64,000 nucleotides of DNA from Chloroflexota bacterium. Lineage in GTDB: Bacteria; Chloroflexota; Anaerolineae; Aggregatilineales; J027. How positions within the stretch are numbered: the first letter of the stretch is position 1; the number at the start of each line of letters is the position of its first letter. Below, piece after piece: positions 43,972 through 54,701 of the stretch. The notes under the pieces are model-generated. The model worked only from the letters and a program-made list of their open reading frames with translations. It made no database searches and was not told the origin of the DNA. The DNA is taken from assembly GCA_024434115.1 (NCBI GenBank), contig QMIT01000001.1:434001-498000 (forward strand), in the 5' to 3' direction. The translations under genes were made by a program, and so were the position numbers.

Positions 43972-46900
43972 TCGGGGCGGACTTGAGAAAAGCCTCAACC
44001 GAGCTTAAGTTCCAATAGCGCGTCCCATTCAACCCATGAGGCCGATGATCGAATTTAATGAGATTTTGAACATCGGCTTTATGACGGCCCAAAATCCATG
44101 CCACTTGTGAAACCGTCAGCGATGTTTCGTCAGGATGGGCCTGATGCCAATGATTGAGGCGCGGTAGCCCCGGCGTAACGACCTCTTGTTTACAAACCGG
44201 GCAGCGTGTTTCGCTAATGGTAGCAAACTTCGGGGCATCCTCTTTAGGTGCAAAATACGACGCATCCCACGCCACCAATTCGTCCTCTATGTCTTCATCC
44301 AGCCGGACTCGCTCGTAAGTCTCTTCGTCGCTGAAGTACCGGCTGTTAAAATAGCAATTATCACAAATCCCATACGGATGATTCTTGGGCAGCCGCTTGC
44401 CACAGCTTGCACATTGACGCGCGGCCTCGATTCGCCTGAGCAGGGCCGCATCTATCCGCGCTGACCAATCGGCCCGCGCATGACGAACCGCCTCCGCCTC
44501 CATGCCACTATTGCGAAATTCGGGCCGCTGACTCAACCACAAATAAACATCGGCATGGGCAATAGATTCTTCGGTCAGGTCGAGATCAATACTGTCGCGG
44601 ATTTCCAGTGGCGGCAGCGGTGGCGGTGGCATCTGCCGATCCAGCAAAATCGCCGTCGCACAGCGTCGCCAATAATGACGGGTGTTTTCACGGGTGGGGG
44701 CATTGACCAATTTGAGCGCCATCTGCAACCCTAGCTGCTCCACTTCATGTGCCTCCAACATTCGTGCCAATTCGACCCGTTCGGTCATATCCGCTGTTTT
44801 GAGCACACTGCGGAGATGATCAGGAATAGATTCCAAACGTGCCCATTCCTGCAACCGTTCCGCAAACGTCCCCGGTAGCAGTTCCAATTCTTCTACCGAA
44901 GGAGCAATGCGGGCATGGGTTAACTGATGCACTGGAGCATTAAATAAACGCCGTACTGTTGCCAAGCCATACTTGTCCATCGCCCCAACTTCGCCTGCTT
45001 CGGAATAGCCAAAGCGCCCAGCCCGTCCACCAATCTGCTGTACCTCGGATGGGGTCAGCATTCGCCGATCCCGCCCATCAAACTTATCCACTTCATAGAA
45101 GCAGACATAATCGGCAGGCAGATTCAATCCCATCCCCACCGCGTCCGTTGCAACACAAATTTCTGTTTGCCCCTCTGCAAAACGATCTGCTTGGCGGCGG
45201 CGGACTTCAGGCGGCAGGCTGCCATATACTACCGATACTTTACGCCGCATGGCTTCGAGACGGGTTTTTAACTCAAGTACCATCGAGCGCGAAAAGGCTA
45301 CCAAAATCGTGCGTTTGGGCAGTCGGCTCAGTGACCAAGGATAGTCGGCAACTTTGATTGGGGCGAGGCGCTGGTGTTCAACCACTTCAAATGGCATGGA
45401 AACGGATTCGGCCATCGTCTTGACCAGATTTAAAGCCGCTTTTGGCCCGATGACATGAATCTCCGGCGCACGGGCTTCCATCAAGGCGCGTGTCCATGCC
45501 CACCCGCGATCCGGATCGGCCAACATTTGGGCTTCATCAATAATGATGCACTCCCCACTGTGATAGGCATTAAACATCTCAATCGTGGAAGCGGTGATCG
45601 TCGCGCCGTCCACCGGGATATATTCTTCCCCGGTCAACAGATTGCAGCGCACACCGTTCATATTGAGGCGATCAAACACCTCAAATGCCAATAAACGCAA
45701 AGGGGCGAGATACCAACCACTCCCCGCGTCAGCCAGTGCAGTCAAGGCGTCATGCGTTTTACCACTGTTGGGTGGGCCAATATGAATCGTTACTCGCTGA
45801 TTTTCGCGCCCTTCATGCTCCCATGTCGGGAAAATTGGCAGCAAGCGTGCCCGTAGTTCTTCCCGTAACTGCTTTTCTTCCTGAGCGCGGCGTTTGCGGG
45901 TATCTTCAATCCGGGCCTGCTCCTCGGCATAACCGATGCGGCGTTCATCGCGCCACTCGACCTTTTTAACCTTTAGCAGAGTCCTAAACTCATAGAGATG
46001 CTCTGGCAACCCCCATTGACCGTAAATCTGCTCCCAGCGCGGGTTAGTGGTGCTCAGTTTTTCTTGCTGCAAGTGATTACGCACTTGGGCATAAGATAAT
46101 TCGGCGACCAGTGCGATTTCACGCGGTTTGATTTTTTCGCGGCCCGTAAAATGCAGCGCATATTGGGGATTGGTATAGGCGGTTTCAACATCATCCGCCG
46201 GAAGACGAATATTGCCTTGCGGGTCTTCAAATGCAAATACATCACCGGAATGAATCGCCGCCTCAAGCGTTTCGGGCCGTGCACCAAGTCGGATCGCTGC
46301 TCTACTCAAAACATAGGTACGCGCTGCTACCTGCTGCCGAAAGGTCGCCCCATCTTTGGCGTCAGGCCGCAATACATCACCCGAATCTTCCAAGAAGGGC
46401 TGCCATTCTTCATCCTTGACCCGGCTCTCGGCGGCTGCCGTCCGTCGTGCTTTTTCAATATCGGCCTCGACATGGGTTATCCACGACATCAATTGGCCCT
46501 TTTTGCGCCATTGAAGCGAAAATCGAATCAACTGGCCCTGTCCCACCAAGCGGTCAATAATGGGTTGCTCAAATTCTTCCCGCAGAATATCGAAGCGAGC
46601 CACCTCGCCTTTAAAGGTTTTCAGATAGGCCACAATTTGTTCCAGCATTGGGGCAAGGTTGCGCCGCAGCAAAACTTCTTGAATGGTCATCGCTCCCAAG
46701 CGCAGGGGGTCATAAATTAGCCCATCGGCCTGCATCAAGATTTCCCGGCTTAACAGACCCTGTATGGCGGTCTCGTCCACTCGATTGGCAAGTTCGGTCA
46801 ATTCGACATAAGCCGTATCGGGCAAACTACCCATCACCGTTTTTTCGGCATCGGAAAGTTTGGCCTGCCGTGCATTTAATAAATCGGCCATGGGACGGTC

Positions 46901-47185
46901 AATATACGTAGTGGCATCACGCATTCGGGGCAATTGTGGGCGACACCATGCTCTTAGCGTATTGACTCGTTCAGCCGTCAATCGCTGGGGGTCGAAATAT
47001 AAATCACCCACCTGCCCAACCTTGCCGGACTCAACCAATTGGGTAATTTGTTTGTTGGCCCGATTGTCCACTCGGAAGCGGCTGGCTAAGACACTGCGGG
47101 TCACAAAACCTTCGGGGATGCGGATAAGCAGGTGAAAAAGTGTTTCGGGGCTAGTTTTCCATTTTGCCATGCGTGTACTTTTCAT
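43934..47185 (-). CDS. Suv3-like DExH-box RNA helicase with zinc-finger and HTH tail
   Basis: A 1083-residue protein whose helicase core is of the Suv3 family (the mitochondrial degradosome helicase). Walker A GPPNSGKT is at 470-477, motif II DEAQ at 550-553, SF2 domain 2 includes VAFSRSMVLELKTRLE and VVYGSLPPEVRRRQADRF, then ATDAVGMGLNLPA and motif VI QIGGRAGRFG (717-726). The N-terminal ~460 residues include winged-helix-like segments and a coiled region (about 415-450). The C-terminus has a four-Cys zinc knuckle (C925, C928, C941, C944), a C2H-type knuckle (C995, C998 with H1012/H1014) and a helix-turn-helix at about 1023-1068. The start is the ATG at 47185, whose ATGA overlaps the kinase stop; ATG at 47170 is possible. 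Role in RNA turnover is inferred. Confidence 0.88.
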   Translation of the reverse strand: MKSTRMAKWKTSPETLFHLLIRIPEGFVTRSVLASRFRVDNRANKQITQLVESGKVGQVGDLYFDPQRLTAERVNTLRAWCRPQLPRMRDATTYIDRPMADLLNARQAKLSDAEKTVMGSLPDTAYVELTELANRVDETAIQGLLSREILMQADGLIYDPLRLGAMTIQEVLLRRNLAPMLEQIVAYLKTFKGEVARFDILREEFEQPIIDRLVGQGQLIRFSLQWRKKGQLMSWITHVEADIEKARRTAAAESRVKDEEWQPFLEDSGDVLRPDAKDGATFRQQVAARTYVLSRAAIRLGARPETLEAAIHSGDVFAFEDPQGNIRLPADDVETAYTNPQYALHFTGREKIKPREIALVAELSYAQVRNHLQQEKLSTTNPRWEQIYGQWGLPEHLYEFRTLLKVKKVEWRDERRIGYAEEQARIEDTRKRRAQEEKQLREELRARLLPIFPTWEHEGRENQRVTIHIGPPNSGKTHDALTALADAGSGWYLAPLRLLAFEVFDRLNMNGVRCNLLTGEEYIPVDGATITASTIEMFNAYHSGECIIIDEAQMLADPDRGWAWTRALMEARAPEIHVIGPKAALNLVKTMAESVSMPFEVVEHQRLAPIKVADYPWSLSRLPKRTILVAFSRSMVLELKTRLEAMRRKVSVVYGSLPPEVRRRQADRFAEGQTEICVATDAVGMGLNLPADYVCFYEVDKFDGRDRRMLTPSEVQQIGGRAGRFGYSEAGEVGAMDKYGLATVRRLFNAPVHQLTHARIAPSVEELELLPGTFAERLQEWARLESIPDHLRSVLKTADMTERVELARMLEAHEVEQLGLQMALKLVNAPTRENTRHYWRRCATAILLDRQMPPPPLPPLEIRDSIDLDLTEESIAHADVYLWLSQRPEFRNSGMEAEAVRHARADWSARIDAALLRRIEAARQCASCGKRLPKNHPYGICDNCYFNSRYFSDEETYERVRLDEDIEDELVAWDASYFAPKEDAPKFATISETRCPVCKQEVVTPGLPRLNHWHQAHPDETSLTVSQVAWILGRHKADVQNLIKFDHRPHGLNGTRYWNLSSVEAFLKSAPIKSPEYSEDTAE

Positions 47186-48666
47186 TGATGGGATTGTCGG
47201 GGTAAGGCGTTACCGCCAGCCCCCTGTCGAGCCTCGACGAGTTCAGCCACAACTTGGACTGATGCTTGGGGCGCTTCTAGGTCAGCCGTATCTTTTTGGG
47301 GAGTCGGTTGTATGTCGGCCAGTTTCAACTCGACAGTCGCCACATCACTACTAGGGGGCGGGTAATCATTTAAGTTGGCTTTTTCGCTCTGGGGCAGTTC
47401 ATCAACAACGACAGACTCGCCAAGTTCAAGGGCAGGCAACCAAAAACCAAAAGTGCTGCCTTTGTTTGCTTCACTTCGAAACCAAACTTCGCCTTCCGAG
47501 CGCTCAATAATTGCTTTAACAAGGCTCAGACCCAAGCCCGTGCCTTCAATACCCTCCGTGCCGGGTTCGCGTGCTCGATAAAACCGTTGGAATAATCTCT
47601 TTTGCCGTTCCGGGGCAACGCCCAAACCGTTATCTTCAACCTCAAAAAATACCCGGCTACCCATGCGCTCCAACCGGACAATAATTCGGCCATGATCGGG
47701 CGTATATTTCACGGCATTACTAATGAGATTAATCATGGCTTGGCGGAACAGGGCCAACTCACCGGATACAATAATTGGCTTGCTTGGCAAAGCGGCTACC
47801 AATTCATGGGATTTCGCGTCCGCCTCGGTACGCATCCGAGTCAAGGCATCTTGCAGCGCCGCTACCAGATTAATGGGGTGATCTGAGATTTGTAGTGCCG
47901 CCTCAATGCGCTCCAATGTCAGCAACTCGTCAATCAACAAACGCATCTGATTGGCCGCCCCTTCGATATTTTCAATCGCTTTGGACGCCATGTCTGGCAT
48001 TTGTTCACGCAAGCGCTTTAATAGAAATACCCCATTGATGACCGCATTTAGCGGGTTTCGTAAATCATGGGCTGCCATCCGAATCATGTCGGATTTCAAT
48101 TGTTCGGCGTTATAGGTGCGGGTATATAAATCCGCATTCCGAAAAGCAATCGCCGCACGGTTTGCCACATGAATGACAAACGCCCGCATATCGGTATTAA
48201 AATGGGTGGGGCGGCGGCTTTCGAGGTGCAATACTCCCAAGACCTCTCCCTTAAATACCAACGGAACGGTAAATTGGGAGCGCGATCCAGCATAGATCAA
48301 ACTTTGATCGGCATGGCTGGTTACATACGCCATATAAACGGGTTTGCCACTTTCAGAAACTCGACCCAAAATCCCGGCATGAACTGAGAGTGGTTCACGC
48401 ATCAACGTAGTAGCATATTGAAAGGCCGCTCCTACTACCCGCACTACTTGAAGGCCATTTTCAACTTTTTTAGCGATCAACCCCGTATCAGCTGCGGTGC
48501 GACGAATGGCCCAATCGAGCGTAATATCTAACACGTGTTCCAGATTCAGGACGCTGTTTAGTTCCCGATCCAAATTCTGTAAAAATTCGAGTTCCTGAAG
48601 GCGTTCATTTAACTCGTCAGGGTTCTCAACTGCCCCAGATGCAGGTAGGTTAGGGTCAGTCGTCAT
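47182..48666 (-). CDS. cytosolic GAF-domain sensor histidine kinase
   Basis: A 494-residue kinase from the ATG at 48666, which has ggag 10 bases ahead. A coiled N-terminus (16-50) leads to a GAF domain (about 40-180), HisKA with the phospho-His H200 in MAAHDLRNPLN, and an HATPase domain. The latter has N box NLISNAVKYTPD, G1 VEDNGLGV and G2 EGTGLGLSLVK. There is no TM segment, so it senses an internal signal. A 75-residue Thr/Pro/Gln-rich tail follows the kinase core. No response regulator gene is nearby, so it is an orphan kinase. Its stop overlaps the start of the Suv3-like helicase by 4 bases. Confidence 0.93.
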   Translation of the reverse strand: MTTDPNLPASGAVENPDELNERLQELEFLQNLDRELNSVLNLEHVLDITLDWAIRRTAADTGLIAKKVENGLQVVRVVGAAFQYATTLMREPLSVHAGILGRVSESGKPVYMAYVTSHADQSLIYAGSRSQFTVPLVFKGEVLGVLHLESRRPTHFNTDMRAFVIHVANRAAIAFRNADLYTRTYNAEQLKSDMIRMAAHDLRNPLNAVINGVFLLKRLREQMPDMASKAIENIEGAANQMRLLIDELLTLERIEAALQISDHPINLVAALQDALTRMRTEADAKSHELVAALPSKPIIVSGELALFRQAMINLISNAVKYTPDHGRIIVRLERMGSRVFFEVEDNGLGVAPERQKRLFQRFYRAREPGTEGIEGTGLGLSLVKAIIERSEGEVWFRSEANKGSTFGFWLPALELGESVVVDELPQSEKANLNDYPPPSSDVATVELKLADIQPTPQKDTADLEAPQASVQVVAELVEARQGAGGNALPRQSHQ

Positions 48667-48753
48667 AAGCAAACAACTCCACCAAAATCAGCCATTTTTG
48701 AGCCTACAAACATTACAATCTTAGCATAAAATAGATGCCGCGCTAACGAATTT

Positions 48754-48782
48754 TTGACGAATGGCGTCGTTTGTTCTATATT
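48754..48782 (+). promoter_or_regulatory. promoter of the atp operon
   Basis: TTGACG (48754-48759), exactly 17 bases, then TATATT (48777-48782). The -10 is embedded in the Rex-like box at 48771-48788. Confidence 0.7.
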
Positions 48783-48788
48783 TAACAA
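48771..48788. promoter_or_regulatory. Rex-like operator overlapping the atp -10
   Basis: TTGTTC-TATATT-TAACAA matches the 18-bp Rex pattern TTGTTA-N6-TAACAA at 11 of 12 arm positions. Placement over the -10 predicts repression. A rex gene is present at 54702-55364. Binding is not shown. Confidence 0.55.
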
Positions 48789-48886
48789 GTGAACCACATC
48801 CCACGAATTATAACGCTGGCCCTGCCGCGTAATAATATCAATAACAAACAAAATTTGTCCCCACGACAGCATGGAGGCGTAAGTAC

Positions 48887-50404
48887 ATGGTGGATAGGAC
48901 ACAAGATTTTACCAGTGGATTACTGGAACAAATTAAAGGCTTTAGCCGTGATGTGCAGGCCGTCGAAGTCGGTAACGTACTCAAAGTTGGTGACGGTATC
49001 GCCCTCGTATCCGGTCTGCCCAATGTGCGTGCTCAGGAATTGGTTGAATTTTCCAATGGTACGCTCGGTGTGGCCTTTAATCTCGAAGAGGACAATGTTG
49101 GTATCATCATCCTCGGCGAGTACATTGACATCAATGAAGGTGATGAAGTTCGGGCAACAGGACGTATTAACTCCGTTCCAGTTGGCTCGGAACTCATCGG
49201 GCGTGTCGTCAACATTCTAGGCGAACCGCTGGATGGCAAAGGCCCAATCAATGCTACTGGTGGCACTTATGCCGTTGAGCGTATCGCCCCCGGTGTTATG
49301 GAACGCCAAAACGTGTTCCGTCCGGTGCAAACAGGTTACCGTGTGGTAGACGCCCTGATTCCAATTGGGCGTGGGCAGCGTGAATTGATTATCGGTGATC
49401 GTGGTACGGGCAAGACGGCACTCTGCCTAGACACGATTATCAATCAAAAGAACAATCGCCCCGGTGACGAACTCATCTGCATTTACGTCGCCATTGGCAA
49501 GCGTGCTGCGGAAATCCGCCGCGTGGTTGCCACGTTGGAAGAATACGGCGCGATGAGCCACACCATTGTGGTTGCTGCTTCCGCTTCCGATCCCGCTGCG
49601 ATGCAATACCTTGCTCCCTATGCGGGTTGCGCCATCGGCGAATACTTTATGGAAAACGGCAAGGACGCCCTCGTCATTTACGACGACCTATCCAAGCACG
49701 CATGGGCCTATCGTCAGGTATCCCTGCTGCTGCGCCGTCCTCCGGGTCGTGAAGCCTATCCCGGTGACGTGTTCTATCTCCACAGTCGTCTGTTGGAACG
49801 CGCCGCCCAGCTTTCAAAGGAACGCGGTGGTGGCAGTTTGACCGCTCTCCCCATCATCGAGACCCTACTCGGTGACATCGCCGCCTATGTGCCCACCAAC
49901 GTGATTTCGATCACTGACGGACAGATCTTCTTGGAAGGCGACCTGTTCTATTCTGGTCAGCGTCCCGCCTTGAACGTGGGTATCTCGGTAAGCCGCGTGG
50001 GTGGCGACGCCCAAACCAAAGCGATGAAGAAAATCGCTGGCCCGCTGAAAGTAGACCTTGCCCAGTTCCGTGCGTTGGCGGCCTTTGCCCAATTCGGTTC
50101 TGGTTTGGACAAAGACACCCAAGCTCGTTTGGATCGTGGTATGCGCTTGACAGAACTTATGAAGCAGCCCCAATTCCAACCCGAAGCCCTGCACAAACAG
50201 GTCGCTATCATTTTCGCCGGGACACGCGGACACCTTGACCATGTACCGGTCAGCCGCGTTAAGGAATGGGAAGCTGGTTTCTTGCGCTTCTTGGAAACCC
50301 AATACCCCGACTATCCCAACAAGCTCTATGAAAAACTGACCTTTGAGAACGTTGAGGAAATTCTCACCACTGCGGTGAAAGACTTCAACGCAACTTGGAA
50401 CTAA
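48887..50404 (+). CDS. atpA: ATP synthase F1 subunit alpha
   Basis: Non-catalytic nucleotide-binding subunit of F1-ATPase. 505 residues, full length. Conserved features: Walker [10 protein letters not shown] (near 170), [10 protein letters not shown], the [26 protein letters not shown] region and [15 protein letters not shown] segment. The ATG has ggagg 9 bases upstream and a ~100-base leader from the promoter at 48754. It opens an atpA-atpG-atpD-atpC cluster. The delta subunit gene (atpH) that usually precedes atpA is not here, so the rest of the complex is encoded elsewhere. Confidence 0.98.
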   Translation: MVDRTQDFTSGLLEQIKGFSRDVQAVEVGNVLKVGDGIALVSGLPNVRAQELVEFSNGTLGVAFNLEEDNVGIIILGEYIDINEGDEVRATGRINSVPVGSELIGRVVNILGEPLDGKGPINATGGTYAVERIAPGVMERQNVFRPVQTGYRVVDALIPIGRGQRELIIGDRGTGKTALCLDTIINQKNNRPGDELICIYVAIGKRAAEIRRVVATLEEYGAMSHTIVVAASASDPAAMQYLAPYAGCAIGEYFMENGKDALVIYDDLSKHAWAYRQVSLLLRRPPGREAYPGDVFYLHSRLLERAAQLSKERGGGSLTALPIIETLLGDIAAYVPTNVISITDGQIFLEGDLFYSGQRPALNVGISVSRVGGDAQTKAMKKIAGPLKVDLAQFRALAAFAQFGSGLDKDTQARLDRGMRLTELMKQPQFQPEALHKQVAIIFAGTRGHLDHVPVSRVKEWEAGFLRFLETQYPDYPNKLYEKLTFENVEEILTTAVKDFNATWN

Positions 50405-50416
50405 TACGGAGAGACT

Positions 50417-51430
50417 ATGGCCTCCGCAAGAGAAATTAAGCGACGCATTGGTAGCGTCAAAAACATTTCGCAGGTGACGCGGGCACTGGAAGCAGTGTCC
50501 GCCAGTCGCGTGCGCCGTGCTCAAGAACAGGTGCTCAACAGCCGTCCCTATGCCGAAAAAGCATGGGAGGTACTGGTGAATGTCGCCACTGCAACGGGGG
50601 CGAATGAACATCCCCTGCTTGTTAAACGTGATGGAATTCAAACCATTGACATCGTACTCGTCACGTCGGATCGTTCGCTGTGCGGCGCATACAACAACAA
50701 CATCATCAATGTCGCCGAGCGCTTTGCCTCAAGTTTCCAAAACGGTCAGCATGTGCGCTGGATTACAGTGGGACGCAAGGGTCGTGACTATCTCGCCCGT
50801 CGTGGCAAGAATATCATCGCCGAATTCCACAATCTGCCCACCCCACTATCCATCGCCAGCATCGCCCCAATTGGCAACTTGGTCGTCGAAGATTTCCTTT
50901 CTGGCACAGTAGATGCGGTGTTCCTTGCCTATACCGATTTTGTGAATATGTTGGTACAACGTCCGGCAGTGATTAATTTACTGCCTCTGCAACGTTTTTC
51001 ACCAGATAACATGGTGCAGCAAGAACTCCTCAAAGCCGAGCCAGACGCGACCACCGCAGGCCGTGATTATCTCTACGAGCCAAACGCCAGCGCGATTTTG
51101 GATGAGATTATTCCGCGCTTTACTACACTGGAAATCTATCAGGCCCTTTTGGAGAGCAATGCCAGCGAACACAGCGCCCGGATGGTTGCCATGCGGAACG
51201 CCAGTGAAAGCGCCATCGCTCTCGCCGCTGACCTGACGCTGGAATATAACAAAGCCCGTCAGTTAGCCATCACCAGCGAAATTTTGGACATCGTGGGTGG
51301 CGTCAATGCCCTCCAACAAACACAGGACAAGGCGACCCTGAAAGCCGCCGATCAATTCATCAAAGATGTGGGTGGGGAACTGCTTGCCGACAAACGTGCC
51401 GAGCGTTCCACCAGCGCCCGACACAACTAA
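50417..51430 (+). CDS. atpG: ATP synthase F1 subunit gamma
   Basis: Central rotor shaft of the F1 sector. 337 residues, about 40 longer than usual. The extra length is spread through the central region, with an added stretch near 200-225, and an extended tail. Hallmarks: N-terminal REIKRRIGSVKNISQVTRALEAVSA and the C-terminal SEHSARMVAMRNASESA helix that meets the beta subunits. It starts 12 bases after atpA and ends 21 before atpD, so it is operonic. Confidence 0.96.
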   Translation: MASAREIKRRIGSVKNISQVTRALEAVSASRVRRAQEQVLNSRPYAEKAWEVLVNVATATGANEHPLLVKRDGIQTIDIVLVTSDRSLCGAYNNNIINVAERFASSFQNGQHVRWITVGRKGRDYLARRGKNIIAEFHNLPTPLSIASIAPIGNLVVEDFLSGTVDAVFLAYTDFVNMLVQRPAVINLLPLQRFSPDNMVQQELLKAEPDATTAGRDYLYEPNASAILDEIIPRFTTLEIYQALLESNASEHSARMVAMRNASESAIALAADLTLEYNKARQLAITSEILDIVGGVNALQQTQDKATLKAADQFIKDVGGELLADKRAERSTSARHN

Positions 51431-52858
<1,428 letters not shown>

Positions 52859-52880
52859 CGGTAACACGTATGGTTTTTCG

Positions 52881-52907
52881 TAGGGGCGGGTCTAAGACTC
52901 GCCCTTA
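52881..52907. repeat. TAGGGGCG-type palindrome between atpD and atpC
   Basis: A 12-bp stem TAGGGGCGGGTC/GACTCGCCCTTA around the loop TAA, with G-U pairs. It lies inside the operon with no T run, so it would be a stabilising or processing hairpin rather than a terminator. Confidence 0.6.
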
Positions 52908-52939
52908 TGCGAATTACCGCAGTTAAGGAGCAAAACATC

Positions 52940-53398
52940 ATGCCCATTCATGTCGAAGTTGTCAGCCAAGAGCGCAAACTCTTTGATGAGCCGCACGCCG
53001 ATATGGTCATTGTTCCCGGTGTAGAGGGTGTCCTCGGCATTTTGCCACGCCACACCCCCCTGCTGACCACCATGACCTTTGGTGAACTGCGCGTCAAAAA
53101 AGGCGGCGCTGAGGAAAGTTTCATCATCTATGGCGGGGTCGTCGAAGTCCGTCCCGATAAAGTCGTGGTACTCGCCGACGCAGCCGATTTCACAGCGGAT
53201 GTGAATCTTGCCGAAATTGAAGCCGCCCGCGAACGTGCCCGCAAAGTCTTGGACGAAGGCCCGCCGCCGGAAGAACACGCCCATTATGCCGCCGAACTGC
53301 GCCGTGCCGAGCTTGCGATTAACGTCGCCCGCAAGACCCGCAGCCGTGCGGGTGGTGTGCGTATCGTGTCTCAAATGGATGAACCCGATAAAAAATAA
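52940..53398 (+). CDS. atpC: ATP synthase F1 subunit epsilon
   Basis: Rotor/regulatory subunit. 152 residues from the ATG at 52940, which has aaggag 9 bases upstream; the in-frame extension to 52907 lies in the palindrome and is rejected. N-terminal beta-sandwich: IHVEVVSQERKLFDEPHADMV, GVEGVLGILPRHTPLLTTM. C-terminal helices (IEAARERARKVL and RAELAINVARKTR) are present, so ATP-dependent inhibition is possible. It is the last gene of the cluster. Confidence 0.95.
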   Translation: MPIHVEVVSQERKLFDEPHADMVIVPGVEGVLGILPRHTPLLTTMTFGELRVKKGGAEESFIIYGGVVEVRPDKVVVLADAADFTADVNLAEIEAARERARKVLDEGPPPEEHAHYAAELRRAELAINVARKTRSRAGGVRIVSQMDEPDKK

Positions 53399-53421
53399 CA
53401 ACCATTTCATAAGTTGTTCAG

Positions 53422-53455
53422 AAAACCACAGGCCGCTTGACCCCTGTGGTTTTTT
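53422..53455 (+). terminator. intrinsic terminator of the atp operon
   Basis: 11-bp stem AAAACCACAGG/CCTGTGGTTTT with a 10-base loop and T run. Confidence 0.9.
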
Positions 53456-53650
53456 CATCCCCGTGATTGATAGGCACTTAGCTGACATCCTTGTACCAGA
53501 TCATCCTGCCCCCTTGAAATTCGCCTCGTAATCCAGCAAAATGCTGTGTCCGCATCTCTAGACGGTATAGGCAAGATGCGGTAAGGTTATAGGCTGCATT
53601 CGACAATTTCACGAACCAATTATCCGTGTTCGTTTGAGGGAAAGCATCAC

Positions 53651-54658
53651 ATGGGTATTATCGCCAAAGATTTAGGCGTTGATCTCGGTACGGTCAATGT
53701 CCTGATTTATGCGGGTGGTCAAATTATTCTGCAAGAGCCTGCAATGGTGGCCTTGACCACCGAAGATGAATTTGTCCGCGCTGTCGGTCAAGAAGCCCGC
53801 GATATGTGGGGCCGCCATTCCGAAGATTTGACCGTCATCCGTCCTCTCAAGGATGGCGTCATCGCCGATTACGAAGTCACCGAAGCCATGCTCAGTTATT
53901 TTTTTCGCAAAATCAAAGCACGCGGTTGGTTTCGTCGCCCCGAAGTGATGATTTCCGTCCCCTATGGTGTGACCAGTGTGGAAAAACGGGCTGTGCATGA
54001 AGCCGCTATGCAAGCCGGAGCACGTGAAGCCTATCTCATTCATGAACCGTTGGCTGCCGCAATTGGCGCAGGTCTGCCTGTTCATACCCCCGCTGGCAAT
54101 ATGATTCTGTCGCTGGGTGGGGGGGTCAGTGAAGCAGCAGTTTTGGCGATGGGGGGGATTGTCGTCGCCTCGACTGTTCGGGCAGGCGGTCAGCGTTTGG
54201 ACGAGGCCATTATCAACTATGTGCGCCGCAAATACAGCCTGATTATTGGTGAGCCGACTGCTGAAGCCGTTAAAATCCAGATTGGCGCGGCGGTGGAACA
54301 ACCCGAAGAACTTTCGATGGAAATTCAGGGCCGCGATCAGGTCAGCGGTCTGCCCCGCACCATTACGATTTCCACCAGTGAAGTCGTCGAGGCCCTACGC
54401 GAACCCCTGATTACCATCGCGGGTGTGGCCCGACAGGTCTTGGAGAAAACCCCACCTGAACTGGCCTCTGATGTGATTGACCGGGGCATTGTGTTGGCAG
54501 GCGGTGGGGCATTGTTACGCGGAATCGAGCAGTTTATTACCCAGCAAACCAGCGTTCCGGCCTATCGCGCCGACGACCCATTGGTAGCGACAGCGGTTGG
54601 AGCAGGTCGCGCCCTCGAAAATCCCAGCCTGATGCGTGGCAACATCGAGCGGATGTAA
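53651..54658 (+). CDS. MreB/Mbl-like actin homologue with altered phosphate-2 motif
   Basis: A 335-residue MreB-family protein that normally polymerises on the inner membrane face to guide cell-wall synthesis. Phosphate-1 DLGTVNVLIY (11-20), the interdomain EPLAAAIGAGLPV with catalytic-type E132, and the C-terminal LAGGGALLRGI adenosine motif are present. The phosphate-2 motif reads SLGGGVSE (154-161), whereas MreB proteins normally have DIGGGTTE. So the Mg-coordinating Asp is Ser and the next Thr is Val. The usual mreC/mreD neighbours are missing. It may be a paralogue with weak or no ATPase activity. The ribosome site is gaggga before the ATG. Confidence 0.87.
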   Translation: MGIIAKDLGVDLGTVNVLIYAGGQIILQEPAMVALTTEDEFVRAVGQEARDMWGRHSEDLTVIRPLKDGVIADYEVTEAMLSYFFRKIKARGWFRRPEVMISVPYGVTSVEKRAVHEAAMQAGAREAYLIHEPLAAAIGAGLPVHTPAGNMILSLGGGVSEAAVLAMGGIVVASTVRAGGQRLDEAIINYVRRKYSLIIGEPTAEAVKIQIGAAVEQPEELSMEIQGRDQVSGLPRTITISTSEVVEALREPLITIAGVARQVLEKTPPELASDVIDRGIVLAGGGALLRGIEQFITQQTSVPAYRADDPLVATAVGAGRALENPSLMRGNIERM

Positions 54659-54662
54659 AAAT

Positions 54663-54697
54663 AAAAAACACTCCGTCATCTGGAGTGTTTTGTTTTC
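54663..54697. terminator. bidirectional terminator between mreB-like and rex
   Basis: 10-bp stem AAAACACTCC/GGAGTGTTTT with a 7-base loop, and T-rich tails on both strands. It sits between convergent genes. Confidence 0.9.
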
Positions 54698-54701
54698 AGG
54701 A

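Noticed and set aside
49865..50641. 258-codon open frame antisense to atpA/atpG
   Set aside because: It lies wholly across two highly conserved ATP synthase genes, has no ribosome site and no recognisable domain; it is a shadow of codon bias.
53672..54301. 209-codon frame antisense to the mreB-like gene
   Set aside because: Antisense shadow with no start signal; the sense strand encodes a clear actin-fold protein.
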